Source of the DNA: Bacillota bacterium
Lineage (GTDB): Bacteria; Bacillota_A; Clostridia; Lachnospirales; Lachnospiraceae
Assembly: GCA_023443925.1 (NCBI GenBank)
Contig: JAEZSL010000088.1
Location: 1-27,342, forward strand
Length of the DNA: 27,342 nt
Direction of reading: 5' to 3'
Made by a program: the position numbers and the translations under genes. This document shows positions 15,466 through 23,417 of this stretch, piece by piece (position 1 is the first letter of the stretch; the number at the start of each line of letters is the position of its first letter). The notes under the pieces were generated by a model. It was given only the letters and a program-made list of their open reading frames with translations, made no database searches and was not told the DNA's origin.

Positions 15466-17333
15466 GAATGGCTGATAGTGCTATATGGCAGGAAAATTTG
15501 AACCGGTTAAAGCAATATAATCTATATTTATATGAAGAACTTAAGCTTGCCTGGGAATCAGCTTGTGAAATGGAAGAAGATAATGATTATGGGGATATAG
15601 ACACTTCCAAGGATGGACAGAGAAAATCTCTACTTGTGGAGAATATTGAAACCAAGGATGGGGGTATTACCTATCATATAACCTGTGAGGGAAGACAGGC
15701 TCGGTTAAACAGCCTTTACAATCAGAAAAGAGAAGCGGAGAGATGGGCTGAACAATATCGCAGCACAAATGCACATCAAGTGGTTGTATGCTTTGGTCTT
15801 GGTAATGGAGTTTGTATTAGCGAATTGATAGAACGTATATTGCCGGATACTGTATTAATTATTATTGAGCCGGAGAAGAAACTACTTTTGGAGTTACTTC
15901 GGGATTTTGAATATCGGGATGTCTGGGAGCATAAACTGCTTCAGCTCTTTGTTGGGCAGCAGTGTGAAGAAGCCTTTCAACAAGCTTTGAGTTTAACTGT
16001 GGACTGGACCAATGTAGATACTCTGCAGTTTGTCCACCATCCACAATATGATCTGCTATTTCCGGAAGCTTACAAGCAATATTTTGATTTATATATGGAC
16101 TACCGTAATCTGGTGGTGGTCAATCATATGACAGAGAGAGCAATTGGCAGAAAAATGAGCAATAATATATTGACAAACCTCGCTTACTGCAGCAATGCCT
16201 GTCTTATTACGGAAGTAGCAAAGGAGTTTGATACCAATTTGCCTGCGGTGATTGTATCTGCCGGCCCATCCCTGGATAAGAATCTGCTGGAATTAAAAAA
16301 CCTGCGGCAAAATGCGTATATTATAGCAGTAGATACAGCGGTTAAATATTTATTGAATCAGGATATATATCCAGATATCATTGTTACACTGGATCCGGAG
16401 AAATCCATACATCACCTAAGTGATCCAAGGTGTTTTTCTATTCCTCTGTTTTGCAGGGTAGAAGCAAATCCTCTTATACTGAAAAATTTTCAGAAGCTGG
16501 TATTCTTTAATATGGAGGGGTATTTCACAACTTTGGTTGATAGAATGAATAAAGTGACGGATGCCTGTAATTCCGGAGGTTCGGTTACAACAGGAGCCTT
16601 TTCCGTATGTGTAACAATTGGATTTCAAAGCGTGATTTTGATAGGGTCTGATCTGGCATATCTGGATGATAAGACCCACGCCGGCAGCCTGACTGTAGAT
16701 GTGGCAAATACGGCAAGATATCTGGTGAAAGTTGAAGATATATATGGCAATATTGTTCAAACCCGCTACGACTGGTATGTTTATCTAAAGTGGCTGGAAG
16801 ATGCGGTGAAGAGGTATAATAAGATTCGGGTCATTGATGCTACTGAAGGGGGAGCCAGAATACACGGCACAGAGCTTATGGCACTGAGTAAAGTAGTTGA
16901 TGAGATTAATGAACAGATTACAATACAAAAGAGGCTGCCTGAATGTAAGGAAAGCTTTTCGAAGGAAGTATTTAAAGTTCTTGAGGAGGATGCTTTGGCA
17001 CTGGATGGAATTATTGTCCGTCTTCAGGAAAACAAAAAGTACGTGAAAGAAATTTTACAGACCATTGGCAAAGGAAAATCTCCAAGAAAAACTCTTTTGG
17101 ACAGGCTGTCAGATAATAACAGCTGGATAGAGAGTCAGTCAATTTATACCCTGATAGACGGAGATATCATAAATGAAACCTCTGAAGACGTCATAGGTCT
17201 GGTAAATGATAAGGATAGTTCTTTTGCTGCAGACAGGAAGGTATTTGAGCGGGCCTTAAATCTGTATGAAGAAATGCTTAAGTCTGCAGAGTCAATGCAG
17301 CCGAAGCTTAAAAGCCTGACGGAAGGGAGATAA
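15462..17333 (+). CDS. Maf-type flagellin glycosyltransferase 1 (DUF115/MAF_flag10)
   Basis: A 623-aa motility accessory factor. A first Rossmann-like unit is seen near 100-180 (VVCFGLGNGVCISELIE...IIIEPEKKLL), then the MAF_flag10 core near 260-470 with VSAGPSLDKN near 266, SGGSVTTGAF near 370, IGSDLAYLDDKTHAG near 393 and DATEGGARI near 458. A helical C-terminal tail of about 130 residues follows. Maf proteins transfer CMP-activated pseudaminic, legionaminic or sialic acids to Ser/Thr of flagellin in the cytosol. Its place between hag and a CMP-sugar synthetase fits. Start ATG 15462 overlaps the preceding stop. Confidence 0.88.
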   Translation: MRMADSAIWQENLNRLKQYNLYLYEELKLAWESACEMEEDNDYGDIDTSKDGQRKSLLVENIETKDGGITYHITCEGRQARLNSLYNQKREAERWAEQYRSTNAHQVVVCFGLGNGVCISELIERILPDTVLIIIEPEKKLLLELLRDFEYRDVWEHKLLQLFVGQQCEEAFQQALSLTVDWTNVDTLQFVHHPQYDLLFPEAYKQYFDLYMDYRNLVVVNHMTERAIGRKMSNNILTNLAYCSNACLITEVAKEFDTNLPAVIVSAGPSLDKNLLELKNLRQNAYIIAVDTAVKYLLNQDIYPDIIVTLDPEKSIHHLSDPRCFSIPLFCRVEANPLILKNFQKLVFFNMEGYFTTLVDRMNKVTDACNSGGSVTTGAFSVCVTIGFQSVILIGSDLAYLDDKTHAGSLTVDVANTARYLVKVEDIYGNIVQTRYDWYVYLKWLEDAVKRYNKIRVIDATEGGARIHGTELMALSKVVDEINEQITIQKRLPECKESFSKEVFKVLEEDALALDGIIVRLQENKKYVKEILQTIGKGKSPRKTLLDRLSDNNSWIESQSIYTLIDGDIINETSEDVIGLVNDKDSSFAADRKVFERALNLYEEMLKSAESMQPKLKSLTEGR

Positions 17334-17338
17334 GTGTT

Positions 17339-18349
17339 ATGAATATTCTGGCGATTATACCTGCAAGAAGCGGTTCTAAGAGCGTTCCGCATAAAAATAT
17401 GCGCTTGCTTGCGGGAAAGCCCATGCTTGCCTATTCATTAGAACATGCAAATCAGTCCAAGTACATTAACCGCATTATTCTGGATACGGACAGTGAAGTT
17501 TATGCAGAAGCCGGAAAAGGCTTTGGAGCGGAAATACCCTATTTGAGACCTGCGGAACTGGCTGGGGATACTTCTCTTGATATAGATGTATTTTATCATT
17601 GTTTGAGTTGGCTTAAGGAAAGAGAGGGATATATTGCTGATCTTGTTGTACAGCTTCGCCCTACCTATCCTATCAGAAATATTGCGGATATTGATAAGAT
17701 GATTGAAGTACTTATGGAAAATAAGGAATATGACTCAGCACGGACAATTGCCCCGGCTAAGGAAATTCCATATAAAATGTGGCACCGTTCGGAAGCGGGC
17801 AGAATTACTCCTGTCATACAGGACATGGGTGAGTGCTATAATATGCCGAGGCAGGAACTGCCAAAAGTTTATTATCAGAATGCTTGTATTGATGTGGTAC
17901 GGGGTAGTGTGATTCTGGAAAAGAAATCTATGACTGGAACAAATATTTATGGCTATCTCATGGAGAAAAATTATGATATTGATACGGAGGAAGAACTGGC
18001 AGCGGCAGCGGCTTATCTGGAACTGAGGAATGGCGGTAAAAAGCTGGTGGTAGATATCGATGGAGTTATAGCCAGGCTGCATCCGGAAAATAAGTATGAT
18101 GCTGCTCTGCCCAATGAAGAATTTATAAGGATTATTAATCAGCTTTATGATTACGGTAATGAAATTGTACTCTTTACTGCCAGAGGCTATGTTACAGGAC
18201 TGGATTGGGGAAAGACTACAGAAGAACAGCTGATACGCTGGGGAGTACATTATCATAGCCTGCATTTTGGAAAACCGAATGCGGACTATTATATCGATGA
18301 TAGAATGCTGGGAATGGAAAAACTAATAGATTATTTTGGAATTATATAA
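17339..18349 (+). CDS. neuA: CMP-nonulosonate synthetase fused to a HAD-like domain
   Basis: A 336-aa two-domain protein. Residues 1-225 are an acylneuraminate cytidylyltransferase (IPARSGSKSVPHKN at 7-20, LDTDSEVYAEAGKGFG, LRPAELAGDTSLD, VQLRPTYPIR), which activates sialic-acid-like sugars with CTP. Residues 233-336 are a compact HAD domain with all four motifs: DIDGV, LFTARG, the lysine of GKPNAD and YIDDR. The HAD unit could remove a phosphate from the sugar precursor, as in nonulosonic acid 9-phosphate pathways, but it lacks a large cap. It begins 5 bp after the first maf. The exact sugar (Neu, Leg or Pse) cannot be read. Confidence 0.85.
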   Translation: MNILAIIPARSGSKSVPHKNMRLLAGKPMLAYSLEHANQSKYINRIILDTDSEVYAEAGKGFGAEIPYLRPAELAGDTSLDIDVFYHCLSWLKEREGYIADLVVQLRPTYPIRNIADIDKMIEVLMENKEYDSARTIAPAKEIPYKMWHRSEAGRITPVIQDMGECYNMPRQELPKVYYQNACIDVVRGSVILEKKSMTGTNIYGYLMEKNYDIDTEEELAAAAAYLELRNGGKKLVVDIDGVIARLHPENKYDAALPNEEFIRIINQLYDYGNEIVLFTARGYVTGLDWGKTTEEQLIRWGVHYHSLHFGKPNADYYIDDRMLGMEKLIDYFGII

Positions 18350-18434
18350 CACTGATAGTAAATGCAATCAATTTACATACATTTTCCAGTTTTTAAGCTA
18401 GGGAAGGTGCTGGCAAGCAGTGGTAAGGAGGCAT

Positions 18435-20138
18435 ATGGACACGGCGTTAGAGAGGTTAAGTGGTAAAATTTCCATATTAATAGGAAAGATAAGCCGAATG
18501 AATTATGGCTTCCGGATACAGAATTACGATGCAGCTCTAAGAGAGTTGTCAGAGGTGCTGGCTGGTCTGGATGATTTCTATGTAAAACTGAAAGAAAACA
18601 GGGAGTTTTTTGAAGCTTTGGATTATTCGCCTGAGATGGTTAATATATTGGAAAATTTAAACCTCATACTAAAGGCACAGGAGCAGGAGGATTATGTTTT
18701 AATAGGTGATCTATTTGAACTTTCCATAATACCTTTCCTGAAAGAGCTTCAGGGTTTGATAATTTCACAGGCAATGTCAGAAGCAAAAGAATGCGGTGGA
18801 ATGTATCCCTATGATAGGGAGAAGGTGTATAAATCCATAAGCGGATTAATCTGTGATGAGAAGCAGAGACAGAAGCTCCTTGGAAGACTGAAAGAGGAAG
18901 GGGCTATATGCGCTCCGGGTTATAGAGTTGAATTTACTTCCTGCGGTGAAATGACAGTAGCTGTAAATACCGAAGAGAGAGAAAGATATTTTCACACTAA
19001 CGGAGAAGTCAGAGCGGAGGCTCATCAACTGGCAATTTCGTGGTATAGGGAAGAAAAAGGTACCTACCTGGTATATGGCTTGGGGCTGGGATATCACATT
19101 GAAGAATTAGCACATCTGAGCGATGGTGTTTTGGTAGAGGTATATGAAAGTGATCCCAACATAATTCTGTTAGCCAGCGCATACGGTACGATTTCACACC
19201 TGCTGGGGCTGGCCAATGTGAAAGTTGTATATGATCCGGAGTTTACAGAATTGACAAGCAGACTGAATCATATCAAGGAGGATGAGGAACTGGTACTTCA
19301 TTATCCATCCTTACTAAATATTCATGACAATAGAGTCCGTGAAAAGCTGGAGGAATACTTTGTACAGTTTAGCTCCGTAAGGAATCAGCTGCCGCTGCTA
19401 AACCAGAATTTTAGAAGTAATATCATGAACTATGATAGCAGTGCTGAAGAATTGGCAGATAAGTTTAAAAATCGGGATATATATATTGTGGCAGCCGGAC
19501 CTTCTCTTGACAAGAACTGTCATTTGTTAAAGGAGAGAGAAACTGATAGCATTATTATTGCAACTGGAACCGTCCTTAAAAAGCTGTTATCTGAAGGAAT
19601 ACATCCTGATTATTTTGTGGTATCCGATGCTAATGCAAGGATTTATGCCCAGATAAGCGGATTGGAACAACTGGATATTCCTATGTTATTTCTATCCACT
19701 GCATACAAAGGCTTTGCAACAAGTTACCAAGGGAAAAAATATCTGCTGCTTCAGGAAGAATTTATACCAGCAGAACAATATGCCGGCCAAAAAGGATTTA
19801 AACTCTTTGAAACTGGTGGGTCGGTAAGTACGACGGCGCTGGATGCCGCTATTAAGCTTGGCGGCAAAAGGATTATATTTTTGGGGTTGGATTTGGCCTA
19901 TACGGATAATTATGTACATGCTTCCAATACCTCCAGAAGAAATCTCACAGAATCAAAGGATTTAAGGGAAGTATTAGATATAAACGGAAAGAAAGTATAT
20001 ACCAGCCGTAGTCTTTTGATTTACAAGAAATGGATTGAGAGACATATTGGTAAATTTAAGGATATTGAATTCCTGAATGCAACCGAAGGCGGTATTCCTA
20101 TAGAGGGAATGTGCAATGTAAAGTTAAGAGATATTTAG
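18435..20138 (+). CDS. Maf-type flagellin glycosyltransferase 2 with N-terminal helical domain
   Basis: A 567-aa Maf protein. Residues 1-105 form a helical domain related to the small protein at 15175-15465. A Rossmann-like unit follows (TYLVYGLGLGYHIEELA near 210), then the MAF_flag10 core with VAAGPSLDKN near 352, TGGSVSTTALDAA near 459, GLDLAYTDNYVHAS near 484 and NATEGGIPIEG near 547. It ends soon after this last motif, so it lacks the long C-terminal tail of Maf 1. Start ATG 18435 is chosen because AAGGAGG lies at 18425-18431; the GTG at 18420 would place that site inside the gene. Two Mafs may modify different sites or different proteins. Confidence 0.87.
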   Translation: MDTALERLSGKISILIGKISRMNYGFRIQNYDAALRELSEVLAGLDDFYVKLKENREFFEALDYSPEMVNILENLNLILKAQEQEDYVLIGDLFELSIIPFLKELQGLIISQAMSEAKECGGMYPYDREKVYKSISGLICDEKQRQKLLGRLKEEGAICAPGYRVEFTSCGEMTVAVNTEERERYFHTNGEVRAEAHQLAISWYREEKGTYLVYGLGLGYHIEELAHLSDGVLVEVYESDPNIILLASAYGTISHLLGLANVKVVYDPEFTELTSRLNHIKEDEELVLHYPSLLNIHDNRVREKLEEYFVQFSSVRNQLPLLNQNFRSNIMNYDSSAEELADKFKNRDIYIVAAGPSLDKNCHLLKERETDSIIIATGTVLKKLLSEGIHPDYFVVSDANARIYAQISGLEQLDIPMLFLSTAYKGFATSYQGKKYLLLQEEFIPAEQYAGQKGFKLFETGGSVSTTALDAAIKLGGKRIIFLGLDLAYTDNYVHASNTSRRNLTESKDLREVLDINGKKVYTSRSLLIYKKWIERHIGKFKDIEFLNATEGGIPIEGMCNVKLRDI

Positions 20139-20169
20139 AATTTATATAGGAGTAATTGGAGGGAGGATA

Positions 20170-20237
20170 GGTTGAAAAAACGAACCCTTTTTTCAACATC
20201 CTGATTTGTACGTGCGCTTGGCGCACAGATGGGAGTT
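20170..20237 (+). repeat. Two-hairpin intergenic element, copy 2, in the neuB leader
   Basis: GTTGAAAAAA (20171-20180) pairs perfectly with TTTTTTCAAC (20188-20197), and GTGCGC (20212-20217) with GCGCAC (20221-20226). The element ends in GGGAG (20231-20235), which is the neuB ribosome binding site. The first hairpin resembles an intrinsic terminator. The same element occurs inverted at 1289-1355. A leader or regulatory role for neuB is inferred from position. Confidence 0.75.
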
Positions 20238-20240
20238 AAG

Positions 20241-21740
20241 ATGAATTCAACCGATTTATTTAATAAATTATTTATTTTTGAAATGGCCAACAGCCACCAG
20301 GGCAGTTTAGAGCATGGGCTGGATATTATTAAAGCCATGGGGAGAATTACAAGAAAATACAATATAAAGGCTGCGGTTAAGCTGCAATATCGCAATCTGG
20401 ATACCTTTATACATCCTGATTATAAAGAAAGAGAAGATGTGAAGCATATACCCAGATTTCTGAGTACACGGCTGGCCTGTGAGCAGTTCGCACAGCTTGT
20501 GGATGCTATACATGAAGAGGGTATGATAGCAATGAGTACTCCATTTGACGAGGATGGTGTTGAGTGGTGTATGGATCAGGGTGTTGATGTTATCAAGGTT
20601 GCCAGCTGCAGTGCTCTGGATTGGCCGCTTCTCACTACGATAGCAGCTACTAGAAAACCTGTTATCATCTCGACAGGAGGCAAAACCTTATCAGACATTG
20701 ATAAGCTATATAACTTTTTTACCCATAAAGGCTGCCAATTTGCATTCTTACACTGTGTGGCTGAATATCCTGCACCCCTGGAGCAGCTTCAACTTGATTT
20801 TATTGACCGTATGAATCGCAGGTATCCTGAAATCACAATCGGATATTCCGGACACGAGAATCCGGAGGATAACGTCGTACCGATGCTGGCAATAGCTAAG
20901 GGAGCCAGAATATTGGAAAGACATGTTGGACTTCCGACGGAGACGATTCAGCTGAATGCTTATTCTATGAATCCGGAGCAGACGGATAAATGGGTAAAGG
21001 CAGCACTGGATGCTGGAAAAATATGTGAGATGAAAAAAGATGATACCAAGTACATAAGCCAGGAGGAGATCGATTCTCTACGTTCTCTTATGAGAGGTGT
21101 CTACTTAAAAAGACCGGTAAAACAAGGAGAAACGGTCACCCGGGAGGATGTATTCTTTGCCATGCCATGCAATGATAAACAGATGCCCAGCGGTGAATTT
21201 ACAGATGGAATTATAGCCAGCAGAGATTACGGTGAAAATGAAGAGTTTCAGGAAAAGAAAAAGGTAACAGATATTGGACTGGTGCGAAGCGTGATTCATG
21301 ATGCCAAGGGTATGCTGTATGAAGCGGGTATTGCGCTAGGAGAAGATTTTGAGGTGGAATTATCCCACCACTATGGAATGCAGCATTTTAGGCAGACCGG
21401 AGCAATCATTATCAGTATAATTAATCGGGAATACTGTAAGAAGCTTCTCGTTATACTGCCGGGGCAGAAACATCCGGTGCATGCGCACAAGGTTAAGGAA
21501 GAAACTTTCCAGCTTTTGTATGGGGATTTAACAGTTAATATTGAAGGAAACGATAAGGTACTTAAGCCGGGTGATATTCTTACAGTGCTAAGAGGAGAAA
21601 AACATTCTTTTACCTCTATAAAAGGTGCTATTTTTGAAGAAGTATCGACTACTCACATAATAAATGATTCCTATTATGAAGATCCTATTATAAGAAGGTT
21701 AGATCCGATTGAGAGAAAAACAATATTAAGAAGATGGTGA
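20241..21740 (+). CDS. neuB: Nonulosonic acid synthase (NeuB-SAF) with C-terminal cupin domain
   Basis: A 499-aa three-domain enzyme. Residues 1-265 are the NeuB TIM barrel (FEMANSHQGSLEHG, AMSTPFDEDGVEWC, IKVASCSALDWPLL, ISTGG, IGYSGHE, LERHVGL), which condenses phosphoenolpyruvate with an amino sugar. Residues 280-340 are the SAF/antifreeze-like lid (RGVYLKRPVKQGETVTREDV). Residues 405-475 are a cupin with both motifs (GQKHPVHAHKVKEETFQLLYG and KPGDILTVLRGEKHSF). Ordinary NeuB is about 340-350 aa and lacks the cupin. ATG 20241 is preferred over 20229 because GGGAG at 20231 would otherwise be inside the gene. The usual partners NeuC/LegG/PseG are not in the window. Confidence 0.88.
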   Translation: MNSTDLFNKLFIFEMANSHQGSLEHGLDIIKAMGRITRKYNIKAAVKLQYRNLDTFIHPDYKEREDVKHIPRFLSTRLACEQFAQLVDAIHEEGMIAMSTPFDEDGVEWCMDQGVDVIKVASCSALDWPLLTTIAATRKPVIISTGGKTLSDIDKLYNFFTHKGCQFAFLHCVAEYPAPLEQLQLDFIDRMNRRYPEITIGYSGHENPEDNVVPMLAIAKGARILERHVGLPTETIQLNAYSMNPEQTDKWVKAALDAGKICEMKKDDTKYISQEEIDSLRSLMRGVYLKRPVKQGETVTREDVFFAMPCNDKQMPSGEFTDGIIASRDYGENEEFQEKKKVTDIGLVRSVIHDAKGMLYEAGIALGEDFEVELSHHYGMQHFRQTGAIIISIINREYCKKLLVILPGQKHPVHAHKVKEETFQLLYGDLTVNIEGNDKVLKPGDILTVLRGEKHSFTSIKGAIFEEVSTTHIINDSYYEDPIIRRLDPIERKTILRRW

Positions 21741-21751
21741 TAAGAGATAAG

Positions 21752-21795
21752 GCAATGGAAACAAAAGATAAAACTAGTTTTCCATTGCTTTTTTT
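21752..21795 (+). terminator. Intrinsic terminator of neuB
   Basis: GCAATGGAAA (21752-21761) pairs perfectly with TTTCCATTGC (21779-21788) across a 17-nt loop and is followed by seven T. It marks the end of the 15.2-21.7 kb glycosylation operon. Confidence 0.88.
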
Positions 21796-21930
21796 GAATT
21801 TTGTCAATGGGTTTTAAGTGAATTTCCAGGTCAATTCCATAATTCCACCTTTGTTTGTTAATAAAACGGGGAGTAATAAATATATGTAGTAAGCCAAAAA
21901 AGGAATTATAAGAGTAGAGTACTAGACTGT

Positions 21931-21957
21931 TAAGGTATACACGAATATTGTCGATAT
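21931..21957 (+). promoter_or_regulatory. SigD-like promoter of the downstream glycan genes
   Basis: TAAG (21931-21934), a 15-bp spacer and GTCGATAT (21950-21957) differ from the sigma-28 consensus by one base in each box. It would give a leader of about 200 nt before the glycerophosphotransferase gene and place these genes in the flagellar regulon. Confidence 0.5.
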
Positions 21958-21976
21958 ATCTATAAATTAATGAATT

Positions 21977-22010
21977 TCAAGGATGATCATAAATCACAAT
22001 CAAGGATGAT
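21977..22010 (+). promoter_or_regulatory. Tandem CsrA-like motifs
   Basis: TCAAGGATGAT occurs at 21977-21987 and again at 22000-22010. Each contains CAAGGATG, which fits the CARGGAUG core of the CsrA consensus exactly. Two sites 23 nt apart could be bridged by one CsrA dimer. Transcription of this segment depends on the SigD-like promoter just upstream. Confidence 0.4.
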
Positions 22011-22164
22011 AATTAATGGTTTAAGTATGTTGAAAAAAGGATATAAATATCCGATTTGAAACGCGATAGTGATATATAGAGTCTGGAGAATTCATTAGAA
22101 TTATCTAGGCTCTTTATATATATAAAACGAATAACGAAAAACCTAAAGCATTGAGGAGACAAAG

Positions 22165-23376
22165 ATGAAAAAGGTTATAAATGAATTGAAATATTGGAGT
22201 CAGGTTTTGCTATTACCTATCTATGGATTATCATTTCTGTTTCCTCGCAATAAATATATCTGGCTTTTCGGCAGTACATTTGGCAGGCGTTTCGGTGATA
22301 ATCCCAGGTATTTATATACATACCTTAAAAATGAACAAACAGATATCAGAGCTATATGGTTAACACGAAATGAGGAGGTTTTTCAAACTCTCAAAAATAA
22401 TAATTTTGAAGTTTATATGTCGAATTCGTTAAAAGGATATTGGTACGCACTGAGAGGCGGAGTTTACATTTATGATAATTACTCTAAAGATATTAACTTT
22501 TGGCTGTCAGGAAATGCATTAAAATTTAACACTTGGCATGGTATCCCTTTGAAGATGATACAAATGGATAATAAATTTGATTTTGTTCGTCATCCTAGAA
22601 ATACTATGTTAAAGTTAAGATGGTGCTTAAGAAGATTATCTGATGAAAAACCAACGGATTATGTATTAACCACAAGTGAATATTTAAAAGATATATTTGC
22701 ATCTGCTTTCGCAACTAAAAATGTAGTGGTTAGCAGCTATCCGAGGGTTGACATGCTTAATGGAAATTTTAAGAATACTATATTAATGGCTTCGGAAAAA
22801 ATAATATATGAGTCTATGTTAGAGAATAGAAAAAATAATAAATTAAATATCATCTATATGCCAACTTTTAGGGATAGTGAATTCGAATTTTTTGAAGTTA
22901 TTCAAATTAAGGAATTTCTCGATTTTTTAATGAAAAATAATATGACTTTTTATGTGAAATTACATCCAAAATCAAAGAATTTACAAAAGTTTAAATCTAT
23001 CAATCAAGGTAATTTGATTATAGTGGATAAGGATTCAGATCCATATACTTATTTAGGTTTAACCGATATGCTAATTACTGATTACTCTTCTATATATTTT
23101 GACTATTTAGTGACAAACAAACCTATTATATTCTTTTCGTATGACTTAAATACGTATCTGAAGGAATCACGTCAGATGTATTTTTCGTATGAAGAGATTA
23201 CGCCGGGGCACCATGTTAATACCATGGAAGAATTAATAAATGCAATAAAAGATATATTAATTAATCATATAGATAATTATGTAAATGATAGAAAAAAAAT
23301 TAAAAACATTGTATTTACGGATTGCGGTATAGTAGGCAGCCAAGCTTTAGCGAAAGCTATAAAAACATTATTATAA
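22165..23376 (+). CDS. CDP-glycerol glycerophosphotransferase-like protein (TagB/TagF family)
   Basis: A 403-aa member of the PF04464 family. The typical segments are IWLFGSTFGRRFGDNPRYLY near 30, NTWHGIPLKMIQMDN near 117-131 with the catalytic-type histidine of WHG, FYVKLHPKS near 270 and DMLITDYSSIYFDYL near 298. Such enzymes move polyol phosphate (glycerol or ribitol phosphate) from a CDP carrier to a glycan acceptor, usually in teichoic acid synthesis at the cytoplasmic face of the membrane. Here it lies in a flagellar glycan cluster, so the acceptor may be the flagellin glycan or a surface polymer. TTGAGGAG precedes ATG 22165. Codon use is AT-rich. Confidence 0.87.
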   Translation: MKKVINELKYWSQVLLLPIYGLSFLFPRNKYIWLFGSTFGRRFGDNPRYLYTYLKNEQTDIRAIWLTRNEEVFQTLKNNNFEVYMSNSLKGYWYALRGGVYIYDNYSKDINFWLSGNALKFNTWHGIPLKMIQMDNKFDFVRHPRNTMLKLRWCLRRLSDEKPTDYVLTTSEYLKDIFASAFATKNVVVSSYPRVDMLNGNFKNTILMASEKIIYESMLENRKNNKLNIIYMPTFRDSEFEFFEVIQIKEFLDFLMKNNMTFYVKLHPKSKNLQKFKSINQGNLIIVDKDSDPYTYLGLTDMLITDYSSIYFDYLVTNKPIIFFSYDLNTYLKESRQMYFSYEEITPGHHVNTMEELINAIKDILINHIDNYVNDRKKIKNIVFTDCGIVGSQALAKAIKTLL

Positions 23377-23417
23377 AAACAGTGAGAGTTCATTAATTGC
23401 AAGGAGGCATAATTTCT

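Larger units (their letters stand above)
21796..22164. other. Leader region of the AT-rich glycan genes
   Basis: No gene is seen in these 369 bp. They contain a SigD-like promoter (21931-21957), two TCAAGGATGAT repeats (21977-22010), and a GGATAT/ATATCC palindrome just upstream of 22060. The G+C content drops visibly here relative to the preceding flagellar genes. Confidence 0.6.

Noticed and set aside
17735..18265. 176-codon open frame on the minus strand
   Set aside because: Lies entirely inside the cytidylyltransferase-HAD gene, which has clear motifs; no ribosome site and low-quality composition.
22040..22070. Second SigD-like -10 box (ATCCGATT) before the glycerophosphotransferase gene
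   Set aside because: No TAAA-like box at the required 15-bp distance; the palindrome there is noted only in the leader entry.
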